DNA from: CAYPAU01 sp964408825
GTDB lineage: Bacteria; Patescibacteriota; Microgenomatia; Levybacterales; UBA12049
DNA: 37,489 nucleotides
Direction: 5' to 3'
NCBI GenBank assembly: GCA_964408825.1
Contig: CAYPAU010000007.1
Coordinates: 1 to 37,489, forward strand
The translations under genes were made by a program, and so were the position numbers. The notes under the pieces were generated by a model, which was not told the origin of the DNA, did not search any database, and saw only the letters and a list, made by a program, of their open reading frames with translations. Shown here piece by piece: positions 24,256 to 31,409 of this stretch (its first letter is position 1; every line of letters begins with the position of its first letter).

Positions 24256-24282
24256 CCCGTTCGACTTTGCTCAGGGTCATAC
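24250..24282. repeat. Inverted repeat overlapping the GT2 stop codon, related to the repeat in lepA
   Basis: GTATGACCC (24250-24258) and GGGTCATAC (24274-24282) are perfect 9-base arms. The TGA stop (24253-24255) lies in the left arm. The loop region CCGTTCGACTTTGCTCAGG (24257-24275) matches CCATTCGGCTCTGCTCAGG at the start of lepA (minus strand, 34664-34646) at 16 of 19 bases, so both belong to one repeat family. Confidence 0.75.
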
Positions 24283-24298
24283 TGAATGAATTGAACGT

Positions 24299-25774
24299 AT
24301 GAAATTCCTATCGAAGGTTGAGAAGAGCAGGGATTTCTGGTTTCTTCTCATAACTTCTTTTGTTTTTTTTCTGCTGCGGCTTCCTTCGCTTTTTGAGCCA
24401 TATTGGTATGGAGACGAGGGAATATATGAAGTCTTAGGAAGTGCAATAAGACAAGGAAGAACTCTTTATGAAGGGATTTGGGACAATAAACCACCTCTTC
24501 TTTATCTTGTGTACGCAATTTTCAATGGTGATCAATTTTATACAAGAGTTCTTTCTCTAATCTTCGGCATACTTACAACAATCATTTTTTACTTCCTTTC
24601 TAAAAGAATATTTGGGGACGGCAGACATGAGAAAAGAATTGCAATGTGGACTACCGGCATTTTTGCTTTGGTCTTTGCATTGCCCTTAATAGAAGGTAAT
24701 ATTGCAAATGCCGAAAATTTTATGCTTCTTCCGATAATCTTTTCAGCCTATCTTTTGTTAAAAGACAAACTCAGTTTCAAAATTTATTTTCTTTCAGGAG
24801 CTCTCTTGGGTATTGCTTTTTTATTTAAGATAGTAGCCGTTTTTGACTTTGCTGCTTTTCTTACCTTTATTTTTATAACAAACACAAACCTTCAGGGCAA
24901 GAAAATTAATTTAATAAAAGTTTTAAAAGAAAGTTTTACACTTGTCTATCCCTTCCTTCTCGGATTTATAATCCCGATTATTGTTGCCTCCTTGTTTTTT
25001 TTAGGATCTCCATTCAAGTATTTTGTTCAAGCAACTTTTACTCAAAACGTAGGGTATGTTGGTTACGGAAATAAATTTATAATTCCCCAGGGGTTTTTAA
25101 TACTAAAGCTTATTCTCTTGATGTCTTTTTGTTTTTATTTGTTTTTAAAGAAAAATAAATTTTCTAAAACACTACTATTTTTGCTGATATGGCTTGCCTT
25201 CTCTGTTTTTAATGCTTTTTTCGCCCAAAGACCATATACTCATTATCTTCTTGTTCTTCTACCCAGTGTCTCTCTTTTTATTGGGATGATTAGCCTTGAG
25301 AAAAAATATAAATTTCATCTTTCAGTTATTCTCGTTATAGTTCTCTTTTTTGTTTTCTCAAAATTTAATCTTTACGGAAAGACGCCCTTCTATTATCAGA
25401 ATTTTGTCTCATTTATTCTTGGGGGCAAAAGTGTTGGTGAGTATAGAGCCTTTTTTGACAAAAGGACACCTCTTGATTATCAAATAACAGAATACATAAA
25501 AGCAAAAACTAACGATAAAGATCAAGTATTTATATGGGGCAATAATGCCCAGGTTTATAAATTATCCGACAAACTTCCCCCTGGAAGGTATACGGTTGCC
25601 TATCATATTACAGCGTATAAAGACGGGGTTGAAAATACACAAGATGCTATAGAAAAAGTCAGCCCAAAACTCATAATTATAATGCCCAATGTCAAGCCTA
25701 TCCCTTTTTCTCTTTACAGATACGGCAATCCTATGAAAATTGATAATGTATTAATATATGAAAGGGTTTTCTAA
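24299..25774 (+). CDS. PMT_2/ArnT-type membrane glycosyltransferase (GT-C fold)
   Basis: The 491 residues contain about ten membrane segments. The first outer loop has YWYGDEGIYEV with Asp39-Glu40, the catalytic-acid region of PMT/ArnT (GT39/GT83) enzymes, followed by GIWDNKPPLLYL (59-70), the typical xxxxxKPPLxxW/Y motif. Such enzymes use polyprenyl-phosphate sugars as donors and act on the outer face of the membrane. A C-terminal soluble segment (400-491) follows. The last 17 bases overlap the next gene, indicating co-translation. Confidence 0.85.
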   Translation: MKFLSKVEKSRDFWFLLITSFVFFLLRLPSLFEPYWYGDEGIYEVLGSAIRQGRTLYEGIWDNKPPLLYLVYAIFNGDQFYTRVLSLIFGILTTIIFYFLSKRIFGDGRHEKRIAMWTTGIFALVFALPLIEGNIANAENFMLLPIIFSAYLLLKDKLSFKIYFLSGALLGIAFLFKIVAVFDFAAFLTFIFITNTNLQGKKINLIKVLKESFTLVYPFLLGFIIPIIVASLFFLGSPFKYFVQATFTQNVGYVGYGNKFIIPQGFLILKLILLMSFCFYLFLKKNKFSKTLLFLLIWLAFSVFNAFFAQRPYTHYLLVLLPSVSLFIGMISLEKKYKFHLSVILVIVLFFVFSKFNLYGKTPFYYQNFVSFILGGKSVGEYRAFFDKRTPLDYQITEYIKAKTNDKDQVFIWGNNAQVYKLSDKLPPGRYTVAYHITAYKDGVENTQDAIEKVSPKLIIIMPNVKPIPFSLYRYGNPMKIDNVLIYERVF

Positions 25775-26111
25775 GGAACTTCTGAAAGATAGGATAATAC
25801 TCTGGGGATTTATTTTTACGATTGTTATTCTTTTTTTAAATATAGTCTTCGTCTTAATAAAGCTTGCATCTCTTCCTCCCTACATTCCGATTTTTAATCA
25901 ACTTCCATGGGGAGATGAAAGGCTTTCTTCCTCAACCTCTATTTTTCTTCCTATTGCTATCGTGATTTTTTTTAGTTTAGTCAATATTTTCATTTCTTCT
26001 TTTATTTATTCAAGGTCTCAGGTTGTAGCAAGAATGCTTTCTATAACAAACACTCTCATGTCGTTTCTTTCTTTTCTTTTAATTTTAAGAACAGTTTATC
26101 TTATTACATAA
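25758..26111 (+). CDS. Small three-pass membrane protein, function unknown
   Basis: The 117 residues have three hydrophobic segments (about 12-35, 61-82 and 90-115) with a conserved-looking loop LPPYIPIFNQLPWGDERLS between the first two. I recognise no named family. It overlaps the end of the PMT-type gene by 17 bases and ends three bases before the WecA-like gene, so it is part of the glycan operon. Confidence 0.65.
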   Translation: MKGFSKELLKDRIILWGFIFTIVILFLNIVFVLIKLASLPPYIPIFNQLPWGDERLSSSTSIFLPIAIVIFFSLVNIFISSFIYSRSQVVARMLSITNTLMSFLSFLLILRTVYLIT

Positions 26112-26114
26112 CAG

Positions 26115-27191
26115 ATGCTTATAAACATTATTTTCTTACCTCTTATAACTGCCTTTATTGCTACATTAGTCATAACTCCCATAGCAATAGGATTTATAAA
26201 AAAATTGGGGCTTATCGATGATCCAAAGAAACATAAACATCCGGGAATAATTCATAAGATTCCTGTTCCAAGAGGCGGAGGAATTCCTCTCTTTTTTGGA
26301 ATTTTAATCGCTTCTTTTGTATTTCTCCCTCTCACAAAAGCTACAATCTTTTTATTTACTGGAGCATTTATTGCCTTAGTAGTTGGTATTTTGGATGATA
26401 AGCTTGACTTATCGCCGTACTTGCGTTTTGGCCTAAATATTCTATCGGGAGCTATAGTTGTAGGAGGTGGAATCTCAATACCGTTTGTAACAAATCCTTT
26501 TGGAGGGATACTTAATTTAAATATACCGCTTCTTTCTTTTAATTTTTTAAATTACCAATTTGTCTTATATCTCTCCGAGGCTATCACACTTGTATGGTTT
26601 ATCTGGGTTATGAACATGCTTAATTGGAGTAAGGGGGTAGATGGGCAAATGCCGGGCATAATAATTATATCAGCCCTTGTAATAGGAGTCTTGAGTCTTA
26701 GATTTCCTATAATAAACCCAACAGACATTGTTAGTGCAAAATTATCTTTTATATTAGCGGGTTCTGCTCTGGGTTTTCTTATTTTTAATTTTTATCCTGC
26801 TAAAATATTTCCCGGTTACGGAGCAACTTCCATTTATCTTCTTTTGGCTGCGGTTTCTATAATCTCGAGTGTTAAACTCGCAACTGCAATTCTAGTCATG
26901 GGTATTCCGATGATCGATGGGGTGATTACAATCCTAAGACGCCTTCTGTCTGGAAGATCTCCTTTTTGGCATGATAAAAAACACCTCCATCATCTTCTTC
27001 TTCATATGGGAATAAGCCAGAGAAAAGTTGCATTGTTTTATTGGACAGTTTCTGCTATATTGGGTTCCATTTCCCTTTTCTTATCAAGCAAAGGGAAACT
27101 TTTTGCTGTTATTATGGTTATAATTATTATCGGAGGCTTTCTCCTATTTTTGCATTTCGCAATGGAGAGAAAAAATGGAAATAATAATTAA
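26115..27191 (+). CDS. WecA/MraY-like polyprenyl-phosphate phosphoglycosyl transferase
   Basis: A family-4 enzyme (358 residues, about ten membrane segments) that links a sugar-phosphate to polyprenyl phosphate. Landmarks: DDPKKHKHPGIIHKIPVPRGGG (35-56, read in two parts DDPKKHKHPG and VPRGGG), GILDD (91-95) with the Asp pair, NMLNWSKGVDGQ (167-178) and the HLHH motif (290-293). The segment equivalent to the Mg-binding GD[ST]GS reads IFPGYGATS (231-239), so the usual Asp is Tyr. A GlcNAc-1-P or related transferase is likely, but metal binding must differ or activity be altered. It overlaps the UbiA-type gene by 17 bases. Confidence 0.85.
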   Translation: MLINIIFLPLITAFIATLVITPIAIGFIKKLGLIDDPKKHKHPGIIHKIPVPRGGGIPLFFGILIASFVFLPLTKATIFLFTGAFIALVVGILDDKLDLSPYLRFGLNILSGAIVVGGGISIPFVTNPFGGILNLNIPLLSFNFLNYQFVLYLSEAITLVWFIWVMNMLNWSKGVDGQMPGIIIISALVIGVLSLRFPIINPTDIVSAKLSFILAGSALGFLIFNFYPAKIFPGYGATSIYLLLAAVSIISSVKLATAILVMGIPMIDGVITILRRLLSGRSPFWHDKKHLHHLLLHMGISQRKVALFYWTVSAILGSISLFLSSKGKLFAVIMVIIIIGGFLLFLHFAMERKNGNNN

Positions 27192-28116
27192 TACATTAAG
27201 GCTTCTTCGTCCAAGACAGTGGATAAAAAACTTCGCGATTTTCGCTGCCATTACTTTTTCGGGAGAGTTATTTAATTCTCAGATTTTTGAGAAAGTTTTA
27301 TTGGGTTTTTTTGTTTTGTGTATAGTCTCCTCAGCAACATATATCGTAAATGATATTCTGGATATAAAAAGCGACAAACTCCATCCTTTTAAAAGATTCC
27401 GTCCCCTTGCAAGCGGTGATGTTCCAGTGTCTTTTTCCATTTTCCTTGCAGCAGTATTTATAATCGTTTCTTTGTATATTTCGGCTTTTTATATTACTCC
27501 AACATTTTTAATAACTATTATATTTTATCTTTTCTTGCAAATCCTTTATTCGTTTTTCTTAAAGTCGATTGCGGTTGCGGACATACTGGTTATTGCAACG
27601 GGCTATATATTAAGAGTTTATGCAGGGGAGTTTGCATCAGGTTTTCATATATCAGTATGGCTACTTTTAACTGTGATATCTTTATCCCTTTTTCTGGCAG
27701 TCGGTAAAAGAAGGTCAGAGCTTACTTTGGTATCAAGAATTAAAAACGCAAGTATCTCAGGTGTACGAAAATCATTATCTCATTATTCAGAAAGGCTTCT
27801 TGATGTTTATGCTACTATGTTTGCGACATCTACTTTTGTTTTTTATTCTCTTTTTACCTTTCTTGAGAACCCTCGGGGATTTCAGCTGGGACTGGATATT
27901 CTTCCCGACTTTCTACCTACCTTCTTTTACAAAAAATGGCTAATGATAACTATTGCACCTGTGGTTTATGGACTGATGCGTTATATTCAGGATATTTATG
28001 AAAAGCATGAAGGAGAAAGTCCCGAAAAAGTTCTACTTTCTGACAAACCACTTCTGGGAACGGTAATTGCTTGGGTACTTTTGGTAATTGGAATCATCTA
28101 CTTTATAAATTCCTAG
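27175..28116 (+). CDS. UbiA-family prenyltransferase, DPPR-synthase-like
   Basis: The 313 residues have about eight membrane segments. The first Asp-rich motif NDILDIKSD (59-67) is followed by KLHPFKRFRPLASGD (68-82), the signature of decaprenyl-phosphate phosphoribosyltransferases (Rv3806c-like), which attach 5-phosphoribose to polyprenyl phosphate. With the WecA-like and PMT-type genes just upstream this points to lipid-linked pentose donors for surface glycans; no DprE1/DprE2-like epimerase is in the window. The stop is one base from that of the converging PEGA gene. Confidence 0.82.
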   Translation: MEIIINTLRLLRPRQWIKNFAIFAAITFSGELFNSQIFEKVLLGFFVLCIVSSATYIVNDILDIKSDKLHPFKRFRPLASGDVPVSFSIFLAAVFIIVSLYISAFYITPTFLITIIFYLFLQILYSFFLKSIAVADILVIATGYILRVYAGEFASGFHISVWLLLTVISLSLFLAVGKRRSELTLVSRIKNASISGVRKSLSHYSERLLDVYATMFATSTFVFYSLFTFLENPRGFQLGLDILPDFLPTFFYKKWLMITIAPVVYGLMRYIQDIYEKHEGESPEKVLLSDKPLLGTVIAWVLLVIGIIYFINS

Positions 28117-28117
28117 T

Positions 28118-28948
28118 TTATTGTTTTTGAGCGTATTGGGAGCTTATCCAACCTTCGAGTCCATTAGAAAGTTTTATTTTGTACCATCCTTCGGTTTCTT
28201 CCAAAAGATCAAAGATCTCTCCGGGACTCACTCTTCCAATTTCTGATGTTGAAATACTGCTGCTCGATCTTACTCTTAAAAACCCGGTGGGGGTATCAAG
28301 AATTAATACTTTCGAGGAGGAGGGTGTCGGAGAAGAAATTTCTCTTTCTGGAAGCGCCGAATCTGATGAAATACCAATGTTAGCACCTAAATAAACGATT
28401 GTTTTCAGTGCAAAACCATTTGTAGTTCTTATTCTTAGGGTTTTCTCAAGATACCCTTCTTTACTCAATTTTATTTCATGATCAGAGGGCGTTACGTTTT
28501 TTAAAACAAGAGGTGTTTTACCCGATGGGTTACTGTCTAGAACTACATCTGCCTCTCTGGGTGATGAGATAACCATAATTTCCGAAGTTTTTTTGTCCGA
28601 GATGGGTATAAGCGTTATAACACTTGCTGATTCTTCCTGTCCAAATGTTTTGTCTACAACCGTAAGAGTTGATTTGTTTATTGTAATTTTTTCCTCAAAA
28701 GGTGGCAAGGACGTATCCTTTGGGACGAGTCTTAAACTATATTCTCCGATAGATACCATATCTTTATTTTCACATTTGCAAAGAGGTGTTGATCCAATAG
28801 GTTTTCCATTCAAATATACATCGGCCTGAGGGGAGGAAGTCACTTGGATAGCACCTTTTCCTGTTTTCTGATTTAGTATAAAAATTACCGCGGCAAATAA
28901 AACTACGGCTAGAATAAATGGGATAATATAAAGAATCACTTTTCTCAT
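28118..28948 (-). CDS. Membrane-anchored protein with two PEGA domains and an SH3b domain
   Basis: The 276 residues begin with one membrane segment (about 4-26). Two PEGA-type repeats follow: KGAIQVTSSPQADVYLNGKP (31-50 onward) and SEIMVISSPREADVVLDSN (about 122-140 onward), each with a beta-rich SPxxAxVxxxxxxxGxTPL pattern. A Ser/Pro linker leads to a bacterial SH3 domain (about 214-275, GFLRVRSSSS ... GWYKIKLSNGLEGWI), often a cell-wall binding unit. It is probably an envelope protein. It has its own extended -10 promoter and converges on the UbiA-type gene with one base between the stop codons. Confidence 0.85.
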   Translation of the reverse strand: MRKVILYIIPFILAVVLFAAVIFILNQKTGKGAIQVTSSPQADVYLNGKPIGSTPLCKCENKDMVSIGEYSLRLVPKDTSLPPFEEKITINKSTLTVVDKTFGQEESASVITLIPISDKKTSEIMVISSPREADVVLDSNPSGKTPLVLKNVTPSDHEIKLSKEGYLEKTLRIRTTNGFALKTIVYLGANIGISSDSALPEREISSPTPSSSKVLILDTPTGFLRVRSSSSISTSEIGRVSPGEIFDLLEETEGWYKIKLSNGLEGWISSQYAQKQ

Positions 28949-28968
28949 AAAAACAGGGGTTAAAAATT

Positions 28969-28977
28969 ATTATAACA
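28969..28977 (-). promoter_or_regulatory. Extended -10 promoter of the PEGA/SH3 gene
   Basis: Minus strand TGT-TATAAT is a consensus extended -10 box whose last base is 21 bases from the ATG at 28948, giving a leader of about 14 bases. No good -35 box is seen. The rest of 28949-29058 is AT-rich with repeated CTAAT/TTAGC motifs and no gene. Confidence 0.55.
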
Positions 28978-29058
28978 GAACAGAGCTTTTTTGAAGAACT
29001 ACCTTTATTTAAACTAATCCTTAAACTAATCGCTAATTACTAGTTGCTAATTGTTAGC

Positions 29059-30750
29059 TTAGTAGTCCATTCCACCAGGTGGCATAGCTGGGGCTGGCGG
29101 ATTCTTTTCCGGAATGTCTGTAACCAAAACTTCTGTTGTTAGAATCATTCCTCCAACTGAAACTGCATTCTGCAAAGCCAATCTTGTTACTTTAGCAGGA
29201 TCGATTATTCCCATCTCAACCATGTCTCCAAACTTCATTGTCGCGACGTTGAAACCGTAATTGTGTTTAACTTTTCCTTTCTCCGTCTCGCTGAATTTTA
29301 TTTGTCTTACTACATCATTGATCCAGAGCTGATCTCTGCCAGAATTTTTCAAAAGATAAACTAAAGGTGAGGATAAAGCATTATATAAAATTTGGTGTCC
29401 TGGGTTTTTATGCTGAGTCAATTCAAATATCTGTTTATTGCTAGGGGCGTCTGATGTTTCAACTTTTGTGCTACCTGTTACTAAAACCTCTCTTGTCCTA
29501 AATAATGCAATTCCTCCTCCGGGAACTACTCCTTCCTCAATCGCCGCTTTTGTAGCGGCAACTGCATCCATAACTCTTTCCTTTTTCTCTTTTAGTTCTA
29601 TCTCAGTTGCGGCACCTACATTTATAACTGCAACCCCTCCTGAAAGTTTAGCAAGTCTCTCCTGTAGTTTTTCTTTGTCAAAATCAGACGAAGTCTGCTC
29701 AATTGCTCTTTTAATTTGTGCAATTCTTGCCTTAATGTCTGTGATCTTTCCTTTGCCTCCGATAATTCTTGCATTCTCTTTATCCGCCCAGACTTTGTCT
29801 GCTCTTCCGCAATCCTCGACCGTAACGCTCTCAAGCTTCCTCCCTGTATCCTCAGAAATGACAGTACCTCCTGTAAGTACCGCAATATCTTCAAGCATTT
29901 CTTTCCGCCTGTCCCCAAAACCCGGAGCTTTGATTGCAATTGCGTTAAATGTACCGCGTAATTTGTTAACAACAAGGGTTGCTAAGGCCTCTCCCTCAAT
30001 CTCATCAGCAATAATTACTAAATTTTTTGAAACCTTGACTAACCCTTCAAGGAATGGTAAAAGTTCTTGTAAGTTGGAGACCTTTTTATCTGTTATAAGA
30101 ATATAGGGGTCCTCAATCTCTCCCTCCATTTTGTCGGGATTTGTCACAAAATAAGCCGAGGCATATCCTCTGTCAAACTCCATTCCCTCTTTATAATCAA
30201 TCGACATCTCAAGACCTCTTCCCTCCTCAACTGTAACAACCCCATCCTTTCCAACTCTGTCTAATGCTTCTGCTATTTTTTTACCTATTTCTTCATTCTG
30301 TGCAGAAATTTCTGCAACTTTTTCAATATCATCCCCTTTTATATCTGCTTTTAGATTATTTAACGCCTTTAAAACTGCTTCGGCAGCTTCATCAATTTCC
30401 TGTTTTAAAAGCATGGGGTTATATCCGCTATTAACAGCCAGAAATCCTTGATTGACAATCTCTCGAGCAAGAAGAGTTGCTGTGGTTGTACCATCACCGG
30501 CTACATCGTTGGTTTTACTTGCTGCTTCTTTAACAAGCTGAGCTCCCATGTTTTCAAATGGATCTTCAAGCTCTATTTCTTTGGCAACCGTTACTCCGTC
30601 GTGGACCACGTTCGGAGCGCCCCATTTTTTATCAAGGGCAACATTTCGACCCTTGGGACCGAGTGTTGTCACAACCGCATCCGCAAGTTTGTTTACTCCG
30701 TTTATCAATGACTGTCTGGCTTCTGCGCTGTATTTAATTTGTTTTGCCAT
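29059..30750 (-). CDS. groEL: Chaperonin GroEL (Hsp60)
   Basis: The ring chaperonin of 563 residues. The ATP-site motif GDGTTT (85-90) is intact, as are LGPKGRNVALD (30-40) and the C-terminal GMIDPAKVTR-like segment GIIDPAKVTRLALQNA. The equatorial region near 425-470 is longer than in E. coli (SSPLVYLLKNSGRDQLWINDV), and the tail is short, ending PAMPPGGMDY instead of GGM repeats. It follows groES after 122 bases and has a Shine-Dalgarno, rare in this window. HrcA/CIRCE control is expected. Confidence 0.98.
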   Translation of the reverse strand: MAKQIKYSAEARQSLINGVNKLADAVVTTLGPKGRNVALDKKWGAPNVVHDGVTVAKEIELEDPFENMGAQLVKEAASKTNDVAGDGTTTATLLAREIVNQGFLAVNSGYNPMLLKQEIDEAAEAVLKALNNLKADIKGDDIEKVAEISAQNEEIGKKIAEALDRVGKDGVVTVEEGRGLEMSIDYKEGMEFDRGYASAYFVTNPDKMEGEIEDPYILITDKKVSNLQELLPFLEGLVKVSKNLVIIADEIEGEALATLVVNKLRGTFNAIAIKAPGFGDRRKEMLEDIAVLTGGTVISEDTGRKLESVTVEDCGRADKVWADKENARIIGGKGKITDIKARIAQIKRAIEQTSSDFDKEKLQERLAKLSGGVAVINVGAATEIELKEKKERVMDAVAATKAAIEEGVVPGGGIALFRTREVLVTGSTKVETSDAPSNKQIFELTQHKNPGHQILYNALSSPLVYLLKNSGRDQLWINDVVRQIKFSETEKGKVKHNYGFNVATMKFGDMVEMGIIDPAKVTRLALQNAVSVGGMILTTEVLVTDIPEKNPPAPAMPPGGMDY

Positions 30751-30753
30751 ATT

Positions 30754-30762
30754 CCTTCCTTT
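30754..30762 (-). promoter_or_regulatory. Shine-Dalgarno of groEL
   Basis: Minus strand AAAGGAAGG ends three bases before the groEL ATG, with the AAGGA core about six bases away. It is the clearest Shine-Dalgarno in the window, where most genes have none. This suggests strong initiation for groEL. Confidence 0.65.
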
Positions 30763-30771
30763 CGGTCAGTC

Positions 30772-30870
30772 AAATTAAAAATTAAAAATACAAAATGCAA
30801 AATTGAAATTCAAAATTTAAAACTTTTTAATTTTACTTTTGACCTTTGATTTTTTAGTTTTGACTTTAGC
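30772..30870. repeat. AT-rich repeat in the groES-groEL spacer
   Basis: About 100 bases built from near-repeats of AAATTAAAAATT, AAATTCAAAATTT and TTTTGACCTTTGA-like units, without a gene. The style matches the AT-rich repeats at 2015-2041 and in lepA. It is probably transcribed as part of the groES-groEL mRNA. Confidence 0.5.
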
Positions 30871-30872
30871 CA

Positions 30873-31172
30873 TTATAAAATAATGGCTAGGATGTCTTTC
30901 TGTTCAACTATTGTCCATTCCTCATTACCTACTTTAATTGAATCGCCGCCCCATTTTTTGTACATAACTTTTTGTCCTACCTTAACAACCATTTGCTCCT
31001 TTTCTCCCTTTTCTGTTAATTTTCCCGGACCTACCGCCATAATTTCTCCAATCTGCGGTTTTTCGCGTGCTGTGTCAGGCAGAATAATACCGCTTGTGGT
31101 TTTCTCTTCTGCCTCAAGAGGTCTTACAAGAACGTTATCAAAAAGCGGTGAAATTTTTGTTTTGTTTGCCAT
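30873..31172 (-). CDS. groES: Co-chaperonin GroES
   Basis: The lid of the GroEL chamber. I chose the ATG at 31172 (MANKTKISPLFDNVLVRP, 99 residues), which gives the normal length; an in-frame ATG at 31250 would add 26 residues read from the palindrome and CIRCE and lies almost at the predicted transcription start. The mobile loop EEKTTSGIILPDTAREKPQIG and the GGDSIKVGNEEWTIVEQKDILAII ending are typical (each part of the Cpn10 barrel). Control: CIRCE plus sigma70-type promoter upstream. Confidence 0.95.
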   Translation of the reverse strand: MANKTKISPLFDNVLVRPLEAEEKTTSGIILPDTAREKPQIGEIMAVGPGKLTEKGEKEQMVVKVGQKVMYKKWGGDSIKVGNEEWTIVEQKDILAIIL

Positions 31173-31200
31173 AATTATAAAATTTTGATCAAAAAACCTG

Positions 31201-31237
31201 CCCGCCATCGGCATTTGCCGAAGGCATTGCAGGCGGG
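31201..31237. repeat. GC-rich palindrome in the groES leader
   Basis: CCCGCC (31201-31206) pairs with GGCGGG (31232-31237), and TCGGCA-TT-TGCCGA (31208-31221) forms an inner hairpin. It directly abuts the CIRCE and lies within the predicted groES mRNA leader. It resembles the palindrome in the hrcA leader in composition and position. Confidence 0.65.
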
Positions 31238-31263
31238 TATCACTTGACAAAAGTGACTGCTAA
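31237..31263 (-). promoter_or_regulatory. CIRCE-like operator upstream of groES
   Basis: On the plus strand GTATCACTT-N9-GACTGCTAA: the right half is identical to the hrcA operator half-site (8 of 9 to consensus), the left half matches the consensus at 6 of 9, and the spacer is exactly nine bases. It lies directly after the -10 box of the groES promoter. Confidence 0.85.
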
Positions 31264-31265
31264 AA

Positions 31266-31294
31266 TTTATACAACAAAAGTTTTAAACTGTCAA
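31266..31294 (-). promoter_or_regulatory. Sigma70-type promoter of groES-groEL
   Basis: Minus strand TTGACA (31294-31289), 17-base spacer, TATAAA (31271-31266). The expected start near 31259 lies inside the CIRCE. This gives a leader of about 87 bases with the palindrome. Confidence 0.85.
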
Positions 31295-31337
31295 TATCCT
31301 ATAGTGAATAGCTTTCCCATTTTGTCCGGATTGGTGC

Positions 31338-31367
31338 GGGGTTGACCCCGATTCAATCGGGGTTGAC
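31338..31367. repeat. Repeat with GGGGTTGAC direct copies and CCCCGAT hairpin
   Basis: GGGGTTGAC occurs at 31338-31346 and 31359-31367. Between them CCCCGAT-TCA-ATCGGGG (31346-31362) is a 7-base stem-loop. The second copy supplies the TTGACA -35 box of the plus-strand surface protein gene. Confidence 0.65.
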
Positions 31368-31392
31368 ATATACTCTTCTATTCTATTACGAT
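31363..31392 (+). promoter_or_regulatory. Predicted promoter of the cohesin/PKD surface protein gene
   Basis: TTGACA (31363-31368), 18 bases, then TACGAT (31387-31392), 17 bases before the ATG at 31410. The -35 box is consensus, the -10 box weaker. It is divergent from the groES promoter, about 70 bases apart. Confidence 0.5.
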
Positions 31393-31409
31393 AAACTAGG
31401 TAACAAAAT

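Noticed and set aside
29438..30106. A 222-codon plus-strand open frame antisense to groEL
   Set aside because: groEL is certain on the other strand; the frame is Ser/Ala/Leu-rich as expected for antisense, with no domain or start signal.
30873..31250. A longer GroES with 26 extra N-terminal residues
   Set aside because: The extension is read through the palindrome and CIRCE, and its ATG at 31250 lies only about nine bases after the predicted transcription start; the ATG at 31172 gives the standard protein.
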